A DNA stretch of 64,000 bases from Anoplopoma fimbria (taxonomy: Eukaryota > Chordata > Actinopteri > Perciformes > Anoplopomatidae): positions 15,266,826-15,330,825 of the forward strand of contig NC_072460.1 in the NCBI RefSeq assembly GCF_027596085.1. The letters run 5' to 3'. The stretch's first letter is position 1; each line of letters begins with the position of its first letter. A program made the position numbers and the translations under genes. Positions 16,496 through 34,088 of this stretch are shown here, piece after piece. Below the pieces are notes generated by a model. That model ran no database searches. It was given only the letters and a program-made list of their open reading frames with translations, and had not been told where the DNA came from.

Positions 16496-16496
<1 letters not shown>
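12401..16496. other. Intronic, non-coding; polypurine tracts
   Basis: 12520-12660 and 14815-14990 are purine-rich on the plus strand, and open frames opposite them are low-complexity. 13970-13982 is a short (CA)n, and 15544-15568 holds GAAT/GATG units. No exon-like frame with splice sites was recognised. Confidence 0.5.

Positions 16497-16539
<43 letters not shown>
16497..16539 (+). repeat. (CA)n microsatellite
   Basis: About 21 uninterrupted CA units. A second, imperfect group of short CA/GT tracts follows at 16577-16850. Confidence 0.95.
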
Positions 16540-16542
<3 letters not shown>

Positions 16543-16850
16543 AAAAGCTATACATCTAGAAATCTTCTTCAGCTACATATACACACACGTATGTATATAC
16601 TGTGTGTATATACAGCATGTAAACACAGTAAACACACACACACGTATGTTGGTGCAGTAGGCCAGTGGTCCACATGGTCTAATGTGTTGTAGCGGCGCAG
16701 TAGAGGAAAGTAGGGCAATGGGAAACAAACGACAGGATGACTTTGATCCTCCTCTTCCCTTTCTCATCCTACCCCAACCCCCCTCACCTCTGCTACCCAA
16801 AGCCGAACGTGTGTGTGCGTGTGTTTGTTTGTGCGTGTGTGTGTGTGTGG

Positions 16851-18893
<2,043 letters not shown>

Positions 18894-19023
18894 GGTAAGG
18901 GGTCCTCTCCACTGAGTGGGGTACAGTAACTGCTTAATTATTTACAACCCCCCTCCAAGACTCAAACTAAAATAAGAAGCTATGCAATTAATATTACAAA
19001 CCCACTATACTGCTCCTCAACAA

Positions 19024-19025
<2 letters not shown>

Positions 19026-19108
<83 letters not shown>
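19026..19108 (+). repeat. (AC)n microsatellite, middle of an inverted trio
   Basis: About 41 AC units, complementary to the (GT)n arrays on both sides. Confidence 0.97.
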
Positions 19109-19110
<2 letters not shown>

Positions 19111-19351
19111 GAGTGAGGCTGGTAACTGGCCTAACAATTATTTTTGCTTACAGGAGTGAACACCAGCTGTGATTTAGCACAACCTGTTGACATATTTATA
19201 TTGTCTTTATCGTGTGTGTGTGTGTTTACATGCACACACCTCTGCTCTTATGTCCTGGTATGTTTGTGCAGCGTGCATGTGTGTTGGTTCTCTTGTGTGT
19301 TTGTTTGTCCACACACCATGATGTGCAGTATCATTGTGTATCTTTCACATT

Positions 19352-19479
<128 letters not shown>

Positions 19480-19745
19480 CCTCTGGTAAGTGCAATTAGC
19501 CGGTCGACTAGGAGCAGAGTGCAGTAGCCTCCCGCCTGGCTGTAATGAGATCTGGAGCTGTGAGAGACTGAAACCTCTACAGCCTTTTACACAAGTGTCT
19601 GACTAAATTCGATAAGCTCTCGAATCAACACGGCCGCTGCCTTTTACTGCGTATCAGATGCTCACTGGTGTAGTGCAAGTATTCAGAAAAAAGTACGCCA
19701 GACTTTTTGGTCATCATCCAATTGGCTATAATGGAACTGGGAAGG

Positions 19746-20040
19746 ATGGCAATGTCATGTTGTCGGTCTGACTTTGTCCTGACTGAACTTTCTCCAAAAC
19801 AATTAGATGGATTGCCAAAAAACTTTGTACATGTATCGTATGGCTTTGGTGATTCCCAGACTTTTTCCTCTAGTGCTACCTTGAGATTGATGGTGAAATG
19901 TCTGGGTAATTATTTTATAAATTGAAATATAACTTTGTTAAAAAAAATCATGTCCACCACAGGATCAAATCTGATACTTTTGGTGTTCATTGAACTTTTC
20001 ATCTAGTTCCACCATTAGGTCATTACTTTGGTTTAAATGT
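19746..20040 (+). repeat. Interspersed repeat (GACTTTxxCCTCTAGTGCTACC family)
   Basis: Carries ACTTTCTCCAAAACAATTAGATGG, ATTGCCAAAAAACTTTGTAC, TGGTGATTCCCAGACTTTTTC and CTCTAGTGCTACCTTGAG in order. A second, poorer version of the last block appears at 19981-20022 (GGTGTTCATTGAACTTTTC, ATCTAGTTCCACCATTAGG). I recognise this wording as a common teleost dispersed repeat, with no protein coded. Confidence 0.6.
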
Positions 20041-22163
20041 TTAAACTATTGACATTTCCGTCAGATGAACTAAAGTTAGAGGGTGAACATGGCAAATATT
20101 ATTACTTAACAGCATGTTAATGGCCAGTGTGTAGCATTTTGGGTGGCCTATTAGCAGAAATGGAATATGATGTTCATAATTATTTTTTCGTCAGTGTACA
20201 ATCACCTGAAATTACAAAATTATCAGTTTGTTTAATGGAAAAACAAAAATAGGGCAGCACATTAGATAAATATAAGCCGGATATAAGATGTAAACAAGCT
20301 TAAAAGTACACTAGAGTGTGTACTACATTTTACGCCCATGGGGAAGTTGGAGGCCTTGAGGGATTGTTGATAATAGACAGAGTAACGTGTTGTAGAAAGT
20401 AGGAGATTTATATGATTTGATTGGCTGCCAGAAGTTTACGTAAAAAATAAATCAGACTGTAAAAGAACAGGTGATAACATGTAAGCATGCATCAGAGGCA
20501 TTTTTTCTGTGTGAATTGACAAATTTATAGAAATGTAATAGTATCTGCACCACAAGATGGTCAAATAAAATCGCTGAAGAATCGGTTTGTGTGGATTTCA
20601 CTTTAAAATCCAACATGATTGGATTATTTTTTGTCCACTAGAGTGAACTGAGCTGAATGATGTGGCCCTCTCATCATTCCTTGTTTTTCCCTTTCACAGT
20701 GTCAGAATGTCACAGACCCAATGTCCTCCACTCTCCTCCCTTTTCCTGACAACCACCCCCATAGTCCCCCTCACCCAGTTCAACAAACCCTGAAGGGTTC
20801 AAGGTGTCCATGTGCATATGTGTGTGTTGGTGTGTTTGGGGGTGTTTTTAAGACCTTGGGAGTATCAGTGTGCGTTTTCTTATTGTTTTATGGTTGACAG
20901 GGTTGAGGAGGGCCAAAGGTTGGCTCCATAAAATATGTCCCAATCTGAAATTTGTACCCGTGGTTATCAGCTGGCCCCCTCCCCAAGAACATAAAGCATC
21001 GCACACACGCTCAAACATGCACACACATGAGCAGTGCCTTTGTAAGTCAGTGCTGTTACATAAAGAGACGGATACGCACCTGAGGGACTACCTCACTCTC
21101 CAGCAGGAAGACAGCTGTAGTTGGACCTAACCAACTTAGAGCTGATAACATGAGGAACAGAGAGAGATCAATGTTTGTCATGAGGGAAAATAATTCAATA
21201 TGAGAGGAAATCTGCACCTTCAAGGACTCTAACAAGCACACATGTACACACAACTTGTTCAGTGGATACACTTAACTGCAGATAAGGAGTCATTGGGCTT
21301 CCATTAGGATGCAACTAACTAGGAACTTATGGCGCTTTCTAATGGGATGGGAATCATTTTTAGTGTTCACGTTCCTGAAAACATTACTATCCCATAGAAT
21401 GTACACAAGAACAGGAACACGTTGTTTGACAACTGACCAAATTAAACGGGCCGATTACTTGATAAAAATAGTGGATTTCTTTAGGTTTAAGAATGGTGGG
21501 AAACATTTGTAAGTTCATAACTCAATAAGGTTCATAACATGCATATGGTTGTTTTTAGATATTGTAAGGCAGAAAAGTTACATTTACCTTTTTAAGGGAA
21601 AAAGTGGCATTTAATGTTGTCATTTCAGACAGCAGTCCAATGACAACTAATTTTCCTTCACTGATGATCACTGTCACTTAGCACAGCAATCCAGCACACA
21701 ACATATCCACTGAATCAATCAGAGATGTGATGAGATACGGAGTTGTACACAGAGAATGATGATGGAGAAACAGCAGTGAACCAGGGGGTTACATAGAGAG
21801 AATGAGTGGTGAAAATAGAGGAGACAGGGTGGAGGTTAAAAGTGGTGGCTGGCCCTTGAGGTGCAAAAGATGAGACAGATGTTACAGAGAAGAAAGGGCT
21901 GATGGGTCTCTAACCCTCCGATCCAAACCACCCAGATGTTAAAGCTACAAATCACTGTGGCCCGCTGAACATCAACATCTTTCCCTCCATTCATCCATCC
22001 ATCATAGTCCTTACCATCCTGAATGTATGCATCTGTTCTCCTCCTGTTTCCTCTCTATTCCCTTCTTTTGTTTCCGCCAAATCCATCCCTTTCTCTCCTC
22101 CTCCTCCTTCTCCGTCCGTTGATCCCTCCTTTCCTCAATCCTCCATATGAGCCGGAAGGGTTA
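20041..22163. other. Intronic, nothing recognised
   Basis: No exon-like frame or nameable repeat. 21990-22140 is pyrimidine-rich (CT-biased) leading into the CACG array. Confidence 0.5.
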
Positions 22164-22168
22164 ACACA

Positions 22169-22236
<68 letters not shown>

Positions 22237-22240
22237 CACA
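22164..22240 (+). repeat. (CACG)n tetranucleotide microsatellite
   Basis: About 17 CACG units with almost no interruption, carrying one CpG per unit. Alternating purine-pyrimidine sequence of this kind can adopt Z-DNA. Confidence 0.96.
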
Positions 22241-22305
22241 ACCTAAACCCATTCAGCCCTGAATATAATCATCATCATCTTCATTGCTATTCTACAGACA
22301 CTCAT

Positions 22306-22306
<1 letters not shown>

Positions 22307-22374
<68 letters not shown>

Positions 22375-22580
22375 CACAGATTTAAGGGGCTGATTTAAGC
22401 ACTTCATCCTTTACACACTTGACGTACAATACAGACACACAAACATTTATACACACACTCAAACACGTACATGCAGATTTATAAAGGATTACCATCCGCA
22501 CATGCTGCATTTTAGATACCGTAGCTACCCCTGTATCACACACACACACACGCACACACACACACACGCGCACACACACA
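22307..22580 (+). repeat. (CA)n microsatellites
   Basis: Long (CA)n at 22307-22378 and a second, CG-interrupted (CA)n at 22536-22580, with 157 bp of unremarkable sequence between. Confidence 0.95.
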
Positions 22581-23881
22581 TACAAACCTCCTACACAGTT
22601 GTCATCTGTTGGTTTTAGCAGCATCAGTGGACAAATCCTTGTCTAACGATATTAGCTGTATCTAGACTCAAACATGTGTAACGCAGTGTGTTCTTTTTTT
22701 ATAATATCTTTGAATGGATTTGGGGAATTTTGAAGTGGGGTTGTATGAAAAGCTTATCCATAGTCAGTGTATATACCGTACACTTAAACTGATTTTTAAG
22801 TGTCTAAAATACCTTTTGCTGCTGCCCCCGTTCAGCTGAACATGATTTGTTCCCATGCTTGTATGCTGACCGCCATATCCGGTAGAAAATACACTGACTA
22901 TTAACAAGAACTTCATAAAACTACACTTGAATGTTGCAAATTACAGTTTGTCCAGCAGGAACTTCTCATCTCCCAAAAGCTATCTTTTCAAATTTGAAAA
23001 AGAGGATGAGAATCAATTTTTCTTGACCTTTTTGCGCTCCATTATCCACAGTAAAGCTTAGCCTCAGGGTTGTAAATCACTTTCCACAGGACGCAGAGAA
23101 ACCCGTCTGTCAATCACGGAGAGGAAAGTGAACATGAGGGGATAACAGGTGTGTGCAATCAGAATCACCTCAGTGTGATGCTGTAGTTATTCAGACATCA
23201 TGTCTGTATCAGTTTGTTTGTATCTAGGTGGTAATCTTCTTCCGAGATTCCTGCCATTAGATTCTCTTGTAAAGTGATGAACCTGAAAGTAATCTTAAAA
23301 GACAGCTGATTCCAATCCTCAAATTTAGCATCACATTTTGTGATCATTATTGTTTTTTAACTGTTGGTCTGACAGAACAAGTAATTTGCAGACTGTCAGA
23401 GATGGAGTTAATCAACAGATCAATCAATATTTTGAACACATTTAAGTTTGTTACTTCCAAGGATTAAATATTAGAATTTTCACTAGACTGAAGGGGCATC
23501 CAGAGGAAACATATACAAGTAGAAATAAATGAATATTTTCAACAAAATTAAACTGAGAGTAAAATTGAATTTAGTTGTGCATTCTCTGGAGGATTATAAG
23601 GCAGTAGTTGATCATCCGACTGCAGACAAAGATCCAATTTGAATTAAAATCTACAAAAAAAAAGAAATAATATGATTCTTATTAATAAACACATGATTAT
23701 TTTTTTAATGAACCTCCTTTGGTGGGTCTTTCCAGTGATTAAATCAGAGCTGTTGTTACTTTCTCTTATTTGTGCATATGTTTATTGTCTCGCTGCTATC
23801 AGCTTCCTTTTCTTCCTTCTTCACACAGTTGGGTACACTTTTGTTTCGCAATACTAATTCTGATTTATTGTCACTGATGAA
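22581..23881. other. Intronic, nothing recognised
   Basis: AT-rich sequence without exon-like frames. Confidence 0.5.
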
Positions 23882-24462
23882 TAGGGCTGAGACAAAAATA
23901 GATTGACAGAGGAATAGAGATTCTTATTTCCTAAGATTCTCAATTGATTCACAACTTCCAAAAATCTATAATTCTTTTTATATTTTAGCTTTTTATGTTA
24001 TGATCTTTTGAAAAATAACACGATACCGGTATACAAAATACAACATATTTTTTAAAATTGTCAAGTTCTGAAAAATAAAAAGGCATCTCGTCTACAAATT
24101 TTTTTTATGTAACAGGGACCATTTACATTTTTGATTAACTTTAACTTGTTAATCTTGAAGTCACAGAGAACTGAGACATGCTAAAGCCTTTTTAGCAAAA
24201 AGTGTTATAATAATAAATATTATCCATTGCCTATGTGTTTTTACATTATTGCAATCAGTTGATTAAACGTTTTAAAATATAAAACATTACATTATACCCA
24301 CTTTACTCTACTTTCATGCCATAACTTGCTACAATGCCTCTATTAGTGCACAGCAGACTGGAATAGATTCTGAAATTAGCACCCCTATGTTCTGAATCAA
24401 GAATTGATTTTCAATCAAGAATGGTGTTGAATCGTGAGATTCTGAAAGATTCACACCTCTAC
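23882..24462. repeat. Probable interspersed repeat with AATC/GATTC-rich ends
   Basis: The left edge (AGGGCTGAGACAAAAATAG) and right edge (GAATCGTGAGATTCTGAAAG, GATTCACACCTCTACT) resemble a teleost dispersed element whose ends carry GATTC/GAATC motifs. The interior is AT-rich with no frame. The identification is from memory and the boundaries are approximate. Confidence 0.4.
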
Positions 24463-24913
24463 TGATGAATGAGAAAAAGTAATTGCACTTTTTTTGCTTG
24501 TCGAGCTTTCCATATCTGAAAGGAGAGAGAGAATGGAAGAGTGCAGTGTTATGGGCAGCTCGTCACCTTGCATAGAGCTTCAGTGTCATTTTCTGAATAT
24601 AAGACAAGAAAACATTTGTATTATCTTCAACCTCTTTCTCTGCTTCTTTAATGCCTGGTTGTTGGTTCACAGCCAGATCTATACATATTTGGAAAAAGGA
24701 AGCGCAGGTCTTCAGTTCACTCGCTATTATCTCTCCCACACAGAGACCTGCTTGTAGGTCAGAATTTGAAGACATTGTTTAGTCCTGTCAAATATTTTAA
24801 CACTTTCTGAAAACAACACAAAAGAATGGCCTGTCTATGACAAGCATACAAAGCTTTTCTTACTGTTGTGGGTGGCTACAGGTAACAATTATATTCGCTT
24901 TTTATTTTTTATT

Positions 24914-24959
<46 letters not shown>

Positions 24960-26799
24960 TGAATTGTCGTTTGGTTTAGAAAATGTCAAAAAATATAAAC
25001 TACACTTACTACCCCTTTCCAGACATCTCACGGCCTTCCTCAGCAGAAGGAGTATGCTCAGCTGATTTAGAGTTTTGCAATCATTTTGGGATAAATCTAC
25101 AGCTCTAAGGAAAAATGAACACATTACATGGGATCATAAGATAAAGGTTGAGAGTACAGACAGCAGTAACCAGGATAAACAGGAAGCATCCTGCTGTGGT
25201 TGTCTTTGCTTTGTTTTGGAGGATAAAATAAAGCATCACCAGGCTAGTTGCTATTTAACCTTGATCTGCAAACACACACACACACGCACACACACACACA
25301 CATACAGGAGGAGGGTGGGCATCGTCTTTTATGAATGGCAGTCCTTGGACTTGTCTGTTGAAGGCGGTTAGGAAGGAAGTAACGGCACCCCATAACCTTG
25401 GTCCTGTGTGTGCGTGTGTGTGCGTGCATGTGTGTGTGTGTGTGTGTCTGGCCGTAGAGTAGCAGCTGGGATGCACTCAGACCGACGTCCGGTTGCAAGT
25501 AGTGAGTGAGCTGTCAGCAGTCAGTCAATGACAGTATAAGGTGTTTTTGATGAAGTGTGTGTCACTGCCACCTTGATAGATCCTTTAAAATGCAACAAAA
25601 AATATAGCAAAATATAATGCAGTTTGCTGCAGAAGAATGCAAGATTAGCCGTAGACAAACACAGAGGTGCAGACTCAGTCACTGAGTCACACACGCAGAA
25701 ACACTCGAGAGATCCCAAGAGATTCCCAAATATGTTGGGAAAAAAAAAGACTTCTGGTCATATTGGTTGCTTTGTAGTTTTAAACAATACAACAAAATGT
25801 TTAACATATATATCTCGTTTTTTGAAAAAAGAAGGACTTAAAGAAGGAAGACTTTAACTGGTTAATAAAGACCTAAGATGAGTTGTGATAGCCACTCCTT
25901 CTAAATGTATCTTTCATCTTCCTTATCTTTCTATAGAATAGTTATTTAGAATTTTTCATTCAAACATAGGGAAAGTCTGCCTAGTATTTCTGATAAATCT
26001 CCACTTCAGCATTGACGGTGTAAATCCACCACTACAGTTGAATAAACCAGATCTATAGAGATGTTCTTTCCCCAAGCAGAAAATAAACAGTATATAATGT
26101 CTTATACTACTCTGTACACTGTACTCTATAACCTCTACATGGTTGTCAAGGAAACCTCTCCCTCACTCTCCTGAGTGACTTCATTAGGTGAGAACGGTGT
26201 GACCATGTGAAGGTAGTCAGAGTCGGATAATGTACGCTGAAGCTTGATATTTTGTGTTGATAATCCATATCTTATATATCCAGATTTTATTATTCACAGG
26301 ATGTGAATGCATTTGAAGCAGCATTTACACTATTATGTAATAATAACAATAAAAGATTCATGCATTCAATTTGATAATTTTAAAGGCTTCACATTGCTGC
26401 TAGTATCGATCTGGTAAATAGTAAATATGCAATGTATCAAAGTCATTGTTATGGAGGTAGACAACACTGACTTAACCGTATCCGTTTGTTTTAATAGTAC
26501 ATCATCTGCCACATAAACAGTATCAATTAACCTACACATCAGAGTTGCAGTATCTATTTGGTTGTTGATTTGATCATTTGACTATAAAATAATCCTTTAT
26601 TAATCCTATATTAGACTATAGATTGTCTCTCTGTTTCCATCTATGTGTCAAACACAGTGAACACAAGTGAACAATCAAACGTTGGAAATTGTGAAATGTG
26701 GAGTTTGATAAATTTAAAAGTTTAAACTACCTGTCTTTATCTTATTGGGAACAACAAATAAATAAGCCTGCAAATAATGATTCATTTTGTTAACAATTT
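24463..26799. other. Intronic; short microsatellites
   Basis: Contains (TA)n at 24919-24958, (AC)n at 25272-25302 and imperfect (TG)n at 25406-25447. No coding signal recognised. Confidence 0.6.
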
Positions 26800-26990
26800 C
26801 TAGGACCTATTTCCCCTATTAAACATTAAATAAATAAAATGTCAGAAAATCATGCAAAATGTCCAAGGTGATGACTTCCGATGTCTCATCTTGCTGTTTA
26901 TCATTTTGTAATCAATGATTTCTTGATTGTTAAAATTGCTGCCAGTAATTTTTGGTCAATTGACTTTTGTTTCAACAATACAAGGAGTTT
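26800..26990 (+). repeat. Interspersed repeat fragment, possibly same family as 12120-12400
   Basis: Holds AAAATGTCAGAAAATC, AAAATGTCCAAGGTGATGAC, TTCCGATGTCTCATCTTG and GTCAATTGACTTTTGTTTC. These phrases follow the interior and end of the CGATTA-rich teleost family suggested for 12120-12400, with internal deletion. Confidence 0.5.
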
Positions 26991-27059
26991 TTGGGAAGGT
27001 GGCCGATATACTGTAGCATTGATAGGGAAAATGCAGAGGACTGTTGAGGCCGAGTTCTC

Positions 27060-27480
27060 TATAGATATTGGGTGTGCAGGGGTGTCAGAGTGAGATATAG
27101 GACCTTGAGGTGAGATATGGATAGATATAGATATTCTGTAGGGTGGTTGGTGACAGATATCAGTCAGGGTTATAGGACATTAGTGATAGATACAGTTTCT
27201 TGGGGGAAGAAAAGAAATGTGGTTGAGATTGGGGATAAATACATAAACTAATCTCATGCTTGGGCGGTAGGTGTGGCTAGATATTGGGCTCTGGGTAGTA
27301 GTAAGGGTTAGATACTGCACCCTTGAGGTAAAACGAGAGTTGATTTAGATCTTTACCTGTGTTTTGGAGGGAAGAATTAGGGATCATCGTGGTGTAAGTG
27401 ACAGACATAGGGCTCCTGGGGGAAGTTTTGAGTAGATGCAGGACTCCTTGGGGGAGAGAGGGGGGTAGTTGAAGGAACCC
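27060..27480 (+). repeat. Degenerate minisatellite, roughly 30-bp units
   Basis: Successive blocks of the form GATA(t/g)A-GGxCTCTTGGGG-taxGTGxx recur. Examples are TGATAGATACAGTTTCTTGG, GTTAGATACTGCACCCTTGAG, TGACAGACATAGGGCTCCTGG and GAGTAGATGCAGGACTCCTTG. Units are strongly diverged and spaced unevenly. Confidence 0.55.
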
Positions 27481-27562
27481 AGGGAGGTGCAAATGGTAAC
27501 GGACAGTTGCTGGAGTTTACATTAAGAGTGTGTTTGATTCTGTAGCTGGTATTGTGGGAATA

Positions 27563-28224
<662 letters not shown>

Positions 28225-29000
28225 ACGATATGTGGCAGGTGATCCAAAATGTCACAGGCTATAAGAGCAGGAGTGTCCCCATCATGTGTAAGGCCTCGTT
28301 GCCAGAACTGCTTTGAGAAACTGGTTCTCCGGCACAACAAAAACAACATCTCAGCCAGCCTGGACCCTTACCAGTTTGCATACAGCATAATCATAATCAA
28401 ACAACATATCTAGAGATAATGCTGTCTCCACTGCTCTCCACTCAGCCATCGCTCATCTGGAAAATAACAACACCTACATCAGAATGATGTTTGTTGATTT
28501 CAACTCAGCCTTCAACACAATCTCCCCCATGAAACTGATTGGTAAACTTGGCACTCTGGGCTTGAGTATCTCACTCTGCAACTGGTTATTAGACTTCCTC
28601 ACAAACTAGACCCCAGGCAGTTTGGATTGGCAGCCCAACCTCCTCCACTCTAGTGTGTAGGTGTCGTGGGTGTACAGGGTGAACAGGAGGTTCACCCTGT
28701 ACACCCACGACTGCTTCCCCAAACATGAAGATAACTCTGTTGGGAAGTTTGCAGATGACAGTATCGTATTCGGCCGGATTACAAACATCAATGATACTTC
28801 ATATAGAGAGGAAATCAACAACCTTGCAGAGTGGAACTGAGAGAACAACCTACTGCTCAACGTCAGTAAAACCAAGGAGCTGATTGTTGATTTTAGAGAA
28901 AAGGAGGCAAAGATGCACACCACTGTCTACATGAATGGAGCTGAGGTGGAGCAGGTTAGCAGCTTTAAGCTTCTTGGAATCAGCATCACAAACAGAACAT
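28225..29000 (+). mobile_element. Decayed LINE (L2/CR1-like) reverse transcriptase fragment
   Basis: Across several frames the plus strand encodes RT landmarks in order. These are SLDPYQFAY and [18 protein letters not shown] near 28360-28490, then [18 protein letters not shown] (the first catalytic block, with the F-D-x-x-S-A-F-N signature) at about 28485-28535. Next come the thumb-side LYTHDCFPKH and KFADDSIVFG (catalytic F-A-D-D) at about 28697-28775, and TKELIVDFREKEAK with EQVSSFKLLGISITN up to about 28990. The family's usual S-P-Q-G-C-V-L-S-P block between them is missing and is replaced by a perfect inverted repeat (28663-28711). In-frame stops and frameshifts make it non-functional. 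The clade assignment (jockey-type, L2-like) is from memory. Confidence 0.85.
28663..28711. repeat. Perfect inverted repeat, 22-bp arms, 5-nt loop
   Basis: Arm 28663-28684 (starting GTCGTGGGTGTACAGGG) is the exact reverse complement of arm 28690-28711 (ending CACCCACGAC). The loop is AGGAG at 28685-28689. The right arm is the ordinary LINE coding sequence (FTLYTHD region) and the left arm is its inverted copy. Confidence 0.95.
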
Positions 29001-31639
29001 CATTGGCACCCATTAACTGAGCATCAGTGATATTGGTGAGAAAAGGAGCTAAAAGGATATTAAAAGACAGGTTAGCCTTAAATTAACTGCATCGCACTTG
29101 CAGAAAAATCTGCAATTTGATTTTTTTTTTTGAATAGAATTAATAAAATGTTTTACTTGTTTCTACTTTTGCAGGACAGGATTATGAATGTCACAGAGCC
29201 CTACACCCTTTCAAGCGCAGAAGCATCTCTGTTGTTTAACTAAGAGATCGTCCTTCAGCACCAAACCATAATTTAAATTCAGATTAAATGCTAAAAACTT
29301 TACTTACTCAACTCGCCTGTCCGCTGTATTATTTGTGAAGGAACCAAAGAAGTATAGAAAACAGGCGTATTGTTGGGATGATGAGAATAAGAAAGAGTGA
29401 TTGTGGGAGGGTGAAAGCAGCAAGGGTGGAGAATAGAAACACAAACAGAATGATGATGAGAGAAGATGAACGGGGGAGAAAAGGTGGAGAGATGTCAAAG
29501 GAATACACCCACCGCTGGCTGAAGAACCTTTGATTTAGATACTGATGTGAATATGAAGTAGCAGTTTAATTGTGCATAATGTGCATCGTGGCATGTTTCC
29601 TCTAAGAAGGATGCAGAGAAAGCCTGTACTGTACACCAAAGACATATCACAGGTGTCAGCGTGTAGTGAAATGAAAACAACCTGGACTCGTGCAGTATCT
29701 GCTGCATCATGTAATGTGAAGCTTGTTGTTTGACCTCTGGAACAGCTATTCCTTTATTTCAGAATTTCTGTTTTCTGGTTCAGTTCTTTCTTGTTTGAGG
29801 AGTGTGCTCTGTTTTTCATTAAACATGTGTATCTCTACGGCTACGAACAGCTTTGAGATTTGGTTAATCAGTTATTTCACTGGTTTCTGCTTCTTAAACG
29901 TAAATATTTGCTGCATTCCTCAGTTCAATATGAATTGAATATCTTTGGTTTTTGGACTTTGATCAGGCATGGGTATTTTGGTCCATGGTCCATGGCATCA
30001 CAATGCGGGTAAAATAACTCTCCGTCCTTTTGCCAGTGAACTGCAACAGGGTATTATAAAAGTTACACTGGCTGCACTCCCTTTGGACGTGCCGATATGC
30101 TCATTGTTACGCTGTGGCAAGGGCAGAATACATCACTTAAAATGGTTGGCAGTTGGCTCATGAGGCAGCAGCTGTTATACTGAATCATTAGCCTGAAGCA
30201 GGTAGCAGAGATGCTGTGACAAACTTTTATTCCATCTTTTTGCAGTTTTTAAAGTGTTTGCAGAGATATTGCAGTTCCTTATCCATTTGAATTCAACCTC
30301 TACAAGGCATGCGTTTATCTGTTAATACATGTGGTATTTATTTTACTTTCTGCAGAGATGTAATTTCAAGTTGAACAAGCTTCATGTGCTGTTTCTTCAT
30401 GTGCTGTTTTGTGTGCTTTGTCAAAATAGAAATCATGGAAACTACGGCCACAGTAGCACTGGGCTGGTCTGCTTTTTAAGCGCACTCAATGTAACCAAAA
30501 CCAACAGGAAATGACCCACTCATTAGGTTTCATGGGTATAAGAAGGTAGATATTGGCATCTTAAAATAGGTAGTGCTTGGATAGTCCTGGAACAGTTGGG
30601 ACTATTCAGATATTCAATACAATACAAGCTACAAAGATGGTAGAAACAAGTCCATCAGAAAATGTGCTAGGGATTGTGAATTTTGAATCAAAACAAATAA
30701 TGAGAGATGAAGAACAGGGAAGCTTTGGTTGGAATCACACATTTGTGTATACACACACACACATACACACACACACTTGTATATATGTATACCCACTCAA
30801 TTTTGTTGATTTGTGTGCATGATTTAATTACTCTACAGTTGGGGTTGTGTGTTCATACATGTATATCTTTATTCAATGTGCTTTTCAGTGCCCTCACATA
30901 TTTGCACACGTGTAAATATGAGGCAAGATGATGATGATGGTTTATTATAGTATGAAATATTTTTCACTTGGAATGAAGCCATAACATTTGAATCATGTAG
31001 AAGTACTCAGATTTTACATCAGGGCCACTGCAGGAGCCTTGAGACCAACAGCTCAAACCCTTTAATTGTAACTTCTACCTTGAAGAAATCTTTTATTTTT
31101 TTTCTCATTTGCTGCTACCACAAAGTAAAAAAAACAGCCTCTTTACAGCCTCATATATTGAATGCCAAGGGAGAGGGCAGATGAACGTGAAAATAAGTTA
31201 AGCCGTAGGGAGAATAACTGGAACAGAGTGGATCTGTGCCTCTCTCCAAAAAAACAACTATTAACAATATTGCGCTACAAGAAAGCCAATTAGAGAGGAA
31301 GTAAGAGAGCCAAGAGAAAACAAATCCTCCCAACATATGTGACAATCTTCCCTCCCTGTTAGGATCCCTGCTGTCCCCCAGCAGAGCAGAGTACATTAAA
31401 GAACATTAAAACTGCAGCTCCCTCTCTGTGGCCCACATACACTTCACCTCCCCATCAATCTTTTAAGGCTAACCCCCAAAATATAGAGCAAACCTAATTT
31501 ACCGTGAGTTAACACACACACACCCTCCCTGGGAACAGAAATAAGAAGACAAAACAGAAGCCTCTTTTTTATTTTTCTCCCAAGAAATACACAAACTAAA
31601 GACAAATATGTTCTCATCTAGTTTAGAAGTCAATGTTTT
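29001..31639. other. Intronic, nothing recognised
   Basis: No exon-like frame. Short imperfect (AC)n at 30751-30776. The region just after the LINE (29001-29110) could be more of its decayed 3' part. Confidence 0.5.
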
Positions 31640-31900
31640 TCTCAGACAGGTGTAATATAACAAGGTACTCATGTACAGTCCTGAAGTACCAACTGAGGCA
31701 CTCCTTTTATTTTTTATGTTACTTTATACTTCTACTGCACTACATTTCTTAAGGAAATATTTTACATTTGACTCTTTACTCCACTACAGTTATTTGATAG
31801 CTTTAGTTACTTTACTTTAATAGCTATTTATTAGCAGATTTAGTTCATTAAAACAAAATATAATCCAATAATACCTTATGTAAGATGTATTATTATAGAT
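31640..31900 (+). repeat. Dispersed repeat, interior of a CAGTGGTGG-ended element
   Basis: Contains GGTACTCATGTACAGTCCTG, ACTTTATACTTCTACTGCAC, TACATTTCTTAAGGAAATAT, TTTACTCCACTACAGTTATT and GATAGCTTTAGTTACTTTAC in order. I recognise this as the interior of a very common teleost non-autonomous element whose ends read CAGTGGTGG. Pieces of the ends occur at 51340-51410 and 56325-56380. Confidence 0.65.
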
Positions 31901-33879
<1,979 letters not shown>

Positions 33880-33991
33880 ATGATGCCTTGTGTGTGGGGT
33901 GCTGCAGTTTGTTTTAAGTAGGTCATGAGGGCAGTGTTGACCATTACAGCCTCTGACTCTGGCAAGCAGCTTACCTCACTCCCTATTAATA

Positions 33992-33992
<1 letters not shown>

Positions 33993-34088
<96 letters not shown>

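Noticed and set aside
22164..22240. CRISPR-like repeat array
   Set aside because: Four-base units without spacers, in a vertebrate intron: a microsatellite.
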